DNA from: Rusavskia elegans
Lineage: Eukaryota > Ascomycota > Lecanoromycetes > Teloschistales > Teloschistaceae
Length of the DNA stretch: 64,000 nucleotides
Direction: 5' to 3'
Assembly (NCBI GenBank): GCA_011316305.1
Contig: SAUG01000044.1
Coordinates: forward strand, 558,001-622,000
A program made the translations under genes and the position numbers. Shown here in pieces: positions 58,222-64,000 of this stretch. The notes under the pieces are model-generated. The model did not search any database. It saw nothing but the letters and a program-made list of their open reading frames with translations, and had not been told where the DNA came from. Every line of letters begins with the position of its first letter. The first letter of the stretch is position 1.

Positions 58222-58617
58222 CTAAGTATTGCGCTTTGATCGACTTCGTAGGACCATCCGATGAGAGCTTTGTAGTGGTTGACTTGATCCCTTTTGGACT
58301 TTTGGGGTTTTGCGACTTGAACGGCAAGCGATAGATTTTCGGTCCGTCGCTGAGGCGGCACGCGTTGGACTCGGTGGAAACTCCAATACTTGGGTAGCAG
58401 CCTGAGGCTGCTGCACGTCCTTCCACAATAGCGTTTGTTGTATGTCCAGCATGTGGTATTGAATAGTCTCCATAAAGCTGTGCAAGTCGCCGATCTTCTG
58501 GTCCAACGCAGCAATCTTCTTAAACGCGTCTGTTCCCAGGACATTGACTTTCCGATCCAGTCTTTCCATCGACGGAGTCGGCTGGAAAAGTCCGCCGGTT
58601 TTGGCTCGGTACGCCAT
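58222..58617 (-). CDS. Hypothetical protein, 131 aa, short coiled coil
   Basis: Intact frame from the ATG at 58617 (MAYRAKTGGLFQPTPSMERL). Residues about 25-65 are helical with heptad-like hydrophobics (FKKIAALDQKIGDLHSFMET). The C-terminal half is basic and Ser/Arg-rich (KTPKVQKGSSQPL), ending RSRSKRNT. It could be a small nuclear or nucleic-acid-associated protein. It lies upstream of the bZIP gene on the same strand, with 233 bp between. Two other frames are also open here on the same strand (58194-58649), but this one has the most protein-like composition. Confidence 0.45.
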   Translation of the reverse strand: MAYRAKTGGLFQPTPSMERLDRKVNVLGTDAFKKIAALDQKIGDLHSFMETIQYHMLDIQQTLLWKDVQQPQAATQVLEFPPSPTRAASATDRKSIACRSSRKTPKVQKGSSQPLQSSHRMVLRSRSKRNT

Positions 58618-59481
58618 TGAGTGGGTTGTGTAAGGAGAACAAGAGACAAGCAGTTGACAGCATTAAATGAAGAGACAATAAAGTATGGAAAAGTGTTTTA
58701 TTTTAGAATACCGTCGCCTACGAAGCTGACATTTTGGAATCAAATCACAAGTCAATGCTGACCTTGCAGCAACCGAACCCAAAGGACGTTAGACGCTCTG
58801 AATAGGTTCCGGTATCCAGCTATCCGATTCGTGAATGTCTTGTCGCCAGTCCACACCCGAGCTATTTATAAATGGAGAGATCCTTGCTGTTACCACTTCG
58901 AGCTTTCTTCGGGGTACACAAGGGCATTCGATTTCATTGTCTTCGACTAACGTTTCAGCCGAAGGTGCAAAGCTACGGAACCGTCTAGGATACTTATAAA
59001 ATGCTTTCCATCGGCCATACAGACATCTCAGGTTCAAACAAGACATGCAGCACATTATCTAGATTACCCCTTCTCCTCCATTTTTATCTTGTTTGGAAGA
59101 GTAATTTCTTTGATAAGCAGCGGTAGCTTCAGAACCGCAACCCTGCTAGCGGTACCAAGATGTATGACTTCAGCTTGGTGGAAATCGTCCCCTTCAATGC
59201 TCGTTCGACTATTTCCGTCCCCAAGTGTATTGGCGATCTCGCGGTGCACTCGTTCCTGCCGATTACCTCTGTCAGAAGCATTAGAAAGCCTCTCCGTATG
59301 CTCTCGCTGCCAACTCACGTTCTACGTAACAAATCTTGAATGAATCTCCGCATGCTATCGCCCGTGAGTCTTCAAAGTTGCGCTGTAGATATCTTCCCAT
59401 CTAGATCTCTAAAAAGACCATTCGTGATGACTCGATCAACATTTCTAGTTAATCAATATGAAAGTCACGCTACGATGACTT
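58618..59481. other. Intergenic region with weak ORFs
   Basis: A minus ORF 58789-59055 (88 codons, MCCMSCLNLRCLYGRWKAFY, later VEDNEIECPC) has four Cys but no known spacing. An adjacent open frame to 59318 starts only with GTG. They could be exons of one small gene, but I find no convincing splice, so neither is called. Confidence 0.3.
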
Positions 59482-60000
59482 ATGACTGCTGACCCCATTA
59501 CAACGTTTAATCTCCGACCTACCAGCACTTACCCTGTATGTGTCTCAGAGATGAAAGATTATGAAGTCAACGTAAAATTCCGCTACCCCGTATCGACCGC
59601 GTGTAACCAATCTTCTTGCCTCGGCCGCTATATTCGACTACTTGTTGAACTATGTCAACGGAAGCGCACCGGTACTTTGATATTCAGCAACGGCTACGCA
59701 TCGTTTCATGCTTCATCACCACTGAAGATATCAAATACCAAGTTCAAACCTTCCATACATACTCACACTCCATTTAACACACTCTCTTGTCATCTTCAAG
59801 TAATCAAGATATATGTTCCGACGAATGGGGCAACAGCAAAGGCAGAATCAATCAGCTGTCGCTTTCTAAGCAAGGAAGCTGCAATTGACTGGTGCCGTGT
59901 CTTGGCTGTTTACGAAGCTAGATGCCAAAAAGAAGAAGACATCTTGGGAATTCTAGACTTATACGGTCATCTCTGTCTATCGAAGTTGAATTTGAGCTGA
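59482..60000 (+). CDS. Hypothetical protein, 172 aa
   Basis: Intact frame from an ATG at 59482. The N-terminal 130 residues look beta-rich (MKDYEVNVKFRYP; TLIFSNGYASFHA; LQVIKIYVPTNG), and the C-terminal 40 residues form helices (KEAAIDWCRVLAVYEARCQK). Seven Cys are scattered without a metal-binding pattern. No signal peptide or known domain. It is followed 84 bp later by another small plus-strand ORF. Composition supports coding, but there is no family evidence. Confidence 0.45.
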   Translation: MTADPITTFNLRPTSTYPVCVSEMKDYEVNVKFRYPVSTACNQSSCLGRYIRLLVELCQRKRTGTLIFSNGYASFHASSPLKISNTKFKPSIHTHTPFNTLSCHLQVIKIYVPTNGATAKAESISCRFLSKEAAIDWCRVLAVYEARCQKEEDILGILDLYGHLCLSKLNLS

Positions 60001-60084
60001 TTAGCTGACATAATCTAGACCGGGGATGATCAACATCAAAGGGTCGCCTTATATATTTAAGACCCAATCTCGGCTTCGCTTTTT

Positions 60085-60438
60085 ATGACATCACAAAGCA
60101 TGTACGACTCTCATCAGCCAGGCAATCAATACAACCGCGCTAGGATCCATCGGTCCCAGAATCGTCGGTTCAAGCACCAGCGAAATCCTTATTGGAAGAA
60201 GCCTTTCGGGTATAACCGCATACCTTTTCAGGATCCACATATGTTTGTTCTTGTTCCTGGGATGTATCAACCTAGAATTGAACAAGATGGCTCTGGTCTA
60301 ACTACTCGAATCATGGAGTTAGAACTTAACATTTCGAAATTACGCGATGAGATCAAGAAAGAAGATTCATGGAAGGATGGCTTCCAAGAAAACGAGTCTT
60401 CTATGAATGCAGCTAGTAATTTATCCGAGGCCACGTGA
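60085..60438 (+). CDS. Hypothetical protein, 117 aa, basic N-terminus and helical C-terminus
   Basis: Intact frame from an ATG at 60085. The first 50 residues are basic and Asn/Gln/Tyr-rich (RIHRSQNRRFKHQRNPYWKK). A hydrophobic patch follows (HMFVLVPGMY), then a charged helix (TRIMELELNISKLRDEIKKE). It ends exactly where the composition drops into AT block 5, so the C-terminus may have been created by that junction. Function unknown. Confidence 0.4.
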   Translation: MTSQSMYDSHQPGNQYNRARIHRSQNRRFKHQRNPYWKKPFGYNRIPFQDPHMFVLVPGMYQPRIEQDGSGLTTRIMELELNISKLRDEIKKEDSWKDGFQENESSMNAASNLSEAT

Positions 60439-61134
60439 AAATCGTAAATTAAAAAAAGAAGTCAATATCTTTATCACAATAGTGGATTGCAACGAGTTAT
60501 ATACATCTTTAAAATGTTATATATCAACTTTTCAGAATAGCAAGTATATAATATTTTCTATAACCAGATGAAAATATATCTACTATTGCTTTTACAAATG
60601 AATCTATAGTTATCTATTTTCATAATATCATTTAAAGACTTTATTACTTTTTCTAAAGTTTACGGTAAATTTAAAAAGATATTTTCTAATAAAAATAATT
60701 TATTAATATTTATTTCATTGTTTACTTTTTTATACGAATTCCGTCGCCATTTCGGACCGAGTTGACCTTTGTAACTTCGTTTATTTAGCCCAACTCTTGT
60801 TATTCGATTGGTTCGGAATTCGTTAGAATCTTTTTCTAAATTTTTTTACTTCGTTGAAAGTTTTTATAGTCTAGTATAGATTTTTATTATCTTTTAATAT
60901 ATTTAATATAATTTAAATATTGAGGTGAAATATCAAATACTGGATATTATATAAAATAATCTCTTAGTATTTTACAAATACCAATTATTTAAAGCTTATT
61001 TTATCTATAGAATCAGTAAAAAGATATCGTTAAATTATAAATATTTCGAGTTTTAATATTTACGGTCCAATTTCGTTTAGTTAAAAGGTGTTACTAATAT
61101 CTAAAGTTTATAGAAAACTTCCTCGTTCCATTCC
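60439..61134. repeat. RIP-degraded AT-rich block 5, left part
   Basis: AT-rich with no ORF. A less damaged patch lies at about 60740-60830 ('cgccatttcggaccgagttg'). The source element is not identifiable. Confidence 0.5.
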
Positions 61135-61900
61135 ATCTGGCGTAGAGGGATGAATTTTATACGTGCGCGTCGCGAGATATCTCTACCTCGCGACTCGTTT
61201 ACTATACTATAATAGGGGTTTACTATCTATTTTATCTATATCTTACGTTTTTTTTTCGAGATATATCGTTTAGTTTAGTATTAATATATAATCTTTGTAG
61301 ACTGGCCGTTCGAATCGGATTATAGATTCAAATCTATAATTCGACCCGAGTATCTAACTGTATTAGATAGAAAGCTAGCCGTAAAGCGTAATATTATCGC
61401 GTTAGACACGCTTGCCGCGATTTCGAGTCGCTACTTCGACCCGAAACGGCCAGTTTGAATCTTCGACTTCTTTTTCTTTCTTCAATATCGTTTTCCAGTA
61501 TCTGTAACGCCTATTCTTAAACTATAATACTACTACAGACTTTAAACTCGTATCGCTACCGAGTGAATTTTTCTATACTATATTTGATAAATTTTATACT
61601 ACGATTACCATCTATAGACAGCTCGCTAGCGAAATAGTTGATATAATAAATAGAGAAAATAGTAGAATATAAAAAAAATAGTGGATTTAATAATTTACCG
61701 CGTAAACTGATCCGTTCGAATATAAACGTTTAAATAGTATAAAAGTAAACATTAATTCCTGCGGCAATCAGAATATAGATAAATAATGTGAATATATATA
61801 TAGCGAGGCTATAGAATATTCCAAAACGGAATTGTATACGAAATTGTATACGGAATTATATACGAAGTTAGCTATAGAATTTTATCCCTCCACGCCAGAT
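61135..61900. mobile_element. Non-autonomous TIR element, about 766 bp
   Basis: The left end ATCTGGCGTAGAGGGATGAA and the right end read on minus (ATCTGGCGTGGAGGGATAAA) are near-identical inverted repeats continuing into 'tttata'/'ttctata'. The interior has no ORF and contains a smaller inverted element (61301-61454). Target duplication is unclear (flanks CC and AG). Confidence 0.6.
61301..61454. mobile_element. Small inverted element nested in the TIR element
   Basis: Bounded by ACTGGCCGTT at the left and ACGGCCAGT at the right. The right end read on minus (ACTGGCCGTTTCGGGTCG) closely matches a sequence near the right edge of the window (ACTGGCCGTCGGGTCG from 63920), so this is a repeated family. 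Confidence 0.55.
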
Positions 61901-62218
61901 AGGATAAAGGGAGGGAAACTTTTTATAAATACGTAATCAAACGATAAATAATCCTTAACAATAAATTGATTTAAAACAAATAACTACAAGATTTAACAAA
62001 GTTATTTTAAATTTTTGTAAATAATAAAAATATATAGATCGAATATTTAAAAAATTTATTTATATAAATTTTAAAATTACTATTACTCTAAATCGTATCC
62101 GATTTATAACTTGATATCAGTAGCTATAACAATTTGAAAAAAGTAATAATCGTAAATAAAAATTCGTTTTATTAGTTCTATATTCTATATATAAAATCCA
62201 GTATTATATAAATCTAAA
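61901..62218. other. AT-rich spacer downstream of the 402-codon gene
   Basis: No ORF or repeat recognised. It probably holds the 3' end of the minus-strand gene's transcript. Confidence 0.3.
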
Positions 62219-63427
62219 TTATTCTGCGACAATTTCTTCAATATTTTCTTCAGCTGCTTTCAATTCATCTTCTGTAAATAATCTTGCTGGAACTCGTAAA
62301 GGAGTTCCGTCTGGCCGTTTTCCGAAAACACAGCCATCGACGCGACGAATAACCTTAATTTTTGTTCGAGCAATCCATATTATATGAGCCCAATCCTTAC
62401 TTGTATCAGTTTTGACTATCGAATAATCTCTTTTCGACTGTTTTTGTTTCGGAAGAGATGAATTGGTTATACTTCGAGGTCTATAAGGATCTTTTGATGC
62501 TTCGAATGCTTTTTTATTTACAATGAGATGTCGATATCCAGGGCCAACAGGGTATATCCCTATTTCTACTTCATTTGACCCCGAATTTGACAGTGGTTTT
62601 GGTGTTGATTTTGGATATATATTATCATCTGAATCAAGATCCAATTCTGATTCTAATTCTAGTTCTGATTCTAATTCTGAATCTGGAGGCGTATCTAGAA
62701 AATCTGATTTTTTGACTATTTTGGTCTCGGGAAATTTGAATTTTTTAGTATTTTTTGATTCAGTTCTATCTTTTTTCAATTGGATATCTCTTTTGAAAGT
62801 TTTCAAAAGATCATCTTTGTTTTTGATATTTCGACCAGTCAAATGATTTAGATACGTCGCGTAGCCTTCTAGAAGTTGTTTTCGTTTAAATTCATCTAGA
62901 TTTTTGCAAAAGCTCTCTATATATTGTTCCGGTCTTAGGAGGGCTGATATAGTAGCAGCTATATATCCGTTGTTCGCTTTAAAAGGACATTTGACATTTT
63001 TCCAGTTCGCAACTGAAAGTTCTTTTGCTGTGATTTTAGCTGAATGATCTAATTTAGAGAGACTTACCTGAGAAAATATAGTCGGAAACGTAACGATAAT
63101 CTGTTGCTGAATGAAAAGAAGTTTTCGAATCACGTGTCGCTTCTCTTCTTCTTTTATTTTTTCATTGTCGAGTAGTTGTTCTGACAGAATACGAAGATCA
63201 TCTTCGTGTTCATATCCGAATAGAAAACAGGCTATCGAAACAATAACTGTATATCCATATATAGAATCTGCTTTTTGTTTATCTCTTAAAAGCGCTCGAG
63301 ATTCGGCAATAAAGTTTTTAACATAACTTTCTTCAGTAGAAGAAGGTTTGGTTCGGGGATCCCAAAATGTTTCTGAACAATAAATCTTTTTGAACGTTTC
63401 AATCAAATATCGATGGACGTCAATCAT
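62219..63427 (-). CDS. Uncharacterised protein, 402 aa, AT-rich coding sequence
   Basis: A single intact frame of 403 codons from the ATG at 63427 (MIDVHRYLIETFKKIYCSET), despite AT-rich surroundings. The N-terminal 200 residues are helical (YTVIVSIACFLFGYEHEDDL; KRHVIRKLLFIQQQ). A basic region (residues 205-240) is followed by an acidic Glu/Ser/Leu repeat (about 250-270, SELESELELESELDLDSD). The C-terminus includes SKDWAHIIWIARTKIKVIRR and KRPDGTPLRVPARLF. Codons are biased to A/T, but CA/TG words are present and no stop has arisen, so it is not RIP-mutated like its flanks. That suggests recent arrival or selection. It sits between TIR elements. I do not recognise the family and cannot say whether it is a host gene or transposon cargo. 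Confidence 0.7.
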   Translation of the reverse strand: MIDVHRYLIETFKKIYCSETFWDPRTKPSSTEESYVKNFIAESRALLRDKQKADSIYGYTVIVSIACFLFGYEHEDDLRILSEQLLDNEKIKEEEKRHVIRKLLFIQQQIIVTFPTIFSQVSLSKLDHSAKITAKELSVANWKNVKCPFKANNGYIAATISALLRPEQYIESFCKNLDEFKRKQLLEGYATYLNHLTGRNIKNKDDLLKTFKRDIQLKKDRTESKNTKKFKFPETKIVKKSDFLDTPPDSELESELELESELDLDSDDNIYPKSTPKPLSNSGSNEVEIGIYPVGPGYRHLIVNKKAFEASKDPYRPRSITNSSLPKQKQSKRDYSIVKTDTSKDWAHIIWIARTKIKVIRRVDGCVFGKRPDGTPLRVPARLFTEDELKAAEENIEEIVAE

Positions 63428-64000
63428 GATAGAACGAGATGTAATTTTCGAATCAAGATTTTATATCTTTTTTGTTGATGACAAGAGATTACTGTTAGAT
63501 AAATCACAGTCACGATAAACGCAGTGAAAATTGCTTTCGTGGTCTTTTACAAACCAATCAAATAGTTTCTCGTAGATAATCAATTTCGTCGACACGTATT
63601 AGTAAATGTAATCAAAGAACGTTTACGTACGTAATTTTGAATAAAAAAATTAATTTATTAATTTCTTTATCTTTCTACAATCGACTTTCGTTTTTTTCTT
63701 TCTATATCCGCGAAATGAATTCGTCGAGAAATTATAGAATAACAAGATCAGTATTATATCTCGGGACGAAAAATAGATTAATTCGTTTCGAATTCAATCC
63801 GAACGAATTCAAATCGCGTCTGATTCAAATTAAATAGATATCGAACTAATTCGTTTCGACTATCAGCAAATATACAATCCGTTTATAATATTTTAAAATA
63901 TCAATAGCGTTTAGAATAGACTGGCCGTCGGGTCGCTAAATCTAGATTTTTGCGCTAAACTCTGGTAAAAAAGTATAAAAAGAAATATATTATCTAAATA
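63428..64000. other. Right edge: upstream region, then the start of another repeat
   Basis: The first 170 bp upstream of the 402-codon gene are of moderate composition, then AT-rich. A short ORF (63637-63837) is not supported. From 63920 the sequence ACTGGCCGTCGGGTCG begins, matching the end of the nested element at 61301-61454, so a repeat of that family appears to run off the window. Confidence 0.4.

Noticed and set aside
59064..59318. 84-codon minus ORF next to the Cys-containing ORF at 58789-59055
   Set aside because: Starts only with GTG, overlaps an equally long plus-strand ORF, and no splice joins it convincingly to its neighbour.
61301..61330. tRNA-like B box (GTTCGAATCGG) suggesting a tRNA gene or SINE
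   Set aside because: No matching A box or cloverleaf can be formed; the sequence is the end of a small inverted element.
1..64000. Possible Starship giant transposon with a tyrosine-recombinase captain
   Set aside because: The accessory-like cargo fits, but no captain (DUF3435-type) gene or element boundary is visible in this window.

Overview
The window looks like nuclear DNA of a filamentous ascomycete (Pezizomycotina). Its genes have short introns (46-114 bp) with GTRNGT-type donors, CTAAC/CTGAC-like branch sites and YAG acceptors. It encodes fungal families (Zn2Cys6, bZIP, F-box, ferric-reductase-like, CENP-B/Tc5 HTH, FHA kinase). It also carries long AT-rich blocks rich in TpA, poor in CpA/TpG and with CpG kept, which is the signature of repeat-induced point mutation (RIP). 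I cannot name the species.

Layout. Five gene-bearing islands of ordinary composition alternate with RIP-degraded blocks. Island 1 (1-6.2 kb): an uncharacterised gene running off the left edge on the minus strand, a broken fragment, and a composite FHA / protein kinase / KilA-N gene. Block 1 (6.2-17.85 kb): decayed repeats including a TIR element, a solo LTR and a four-copy tandem array. Island 2 (17.85-22.55 kb): a bZIP pseudogene and a CENP-B-like DNA-binding protein with a 22-nt exon. Block 2 (22.55-30.5 kb): a complete, RIP-killed Ty3/gypsy chromovirus with 493-bp LTRs and a 5-bp target duplication, inserted in a copia remnant. Island 3 (30.5-36.3 kb): a small orphan gene, a cyclin-like gene, a 110-residue Zn2Cys6 protein, an orphan ORF and a gene with LPPLP repeats. 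Block 3 (36.3-46.15 kb): a three-level nest, with a retroposon inside the LTR of a second gypsy element inside a TIR element with an 8-bp target duplication. Island 4 (46.15-55.1 kb): an F-box gene whose start lies 76 bp from that TIR element, two uncharacterised genes, a RING protein and a ferric-reductase-like membrane protein. Block 4 (55.1-57.2 kb): RIP-degraded DNA ending in a long fold-back repeat. Island 5 (57.2-60.4 kb): a small bZIP protein and several orphan ORFs. Block 5 and right edge (60.4-64 kb): TIR elements around an intact but AT-rich 402-codon gene.

Taken together, the islands are unusually rich in small regulatory proteins (a kinase with DNA-binding domains, a cyclin, a Zn2Cys6 protein, bZIPs, a CENP-B HTH protein, F-box, RING) set in transposon graveyards. 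This suggests an accessory, repeat-rich compartment, but no housekeeping gene is present to anchor it. Several genes were only recovered by joining exons across short introns or by following frames that leave the window. All splice models are read by eye from sequence and are not supported by transcripts.
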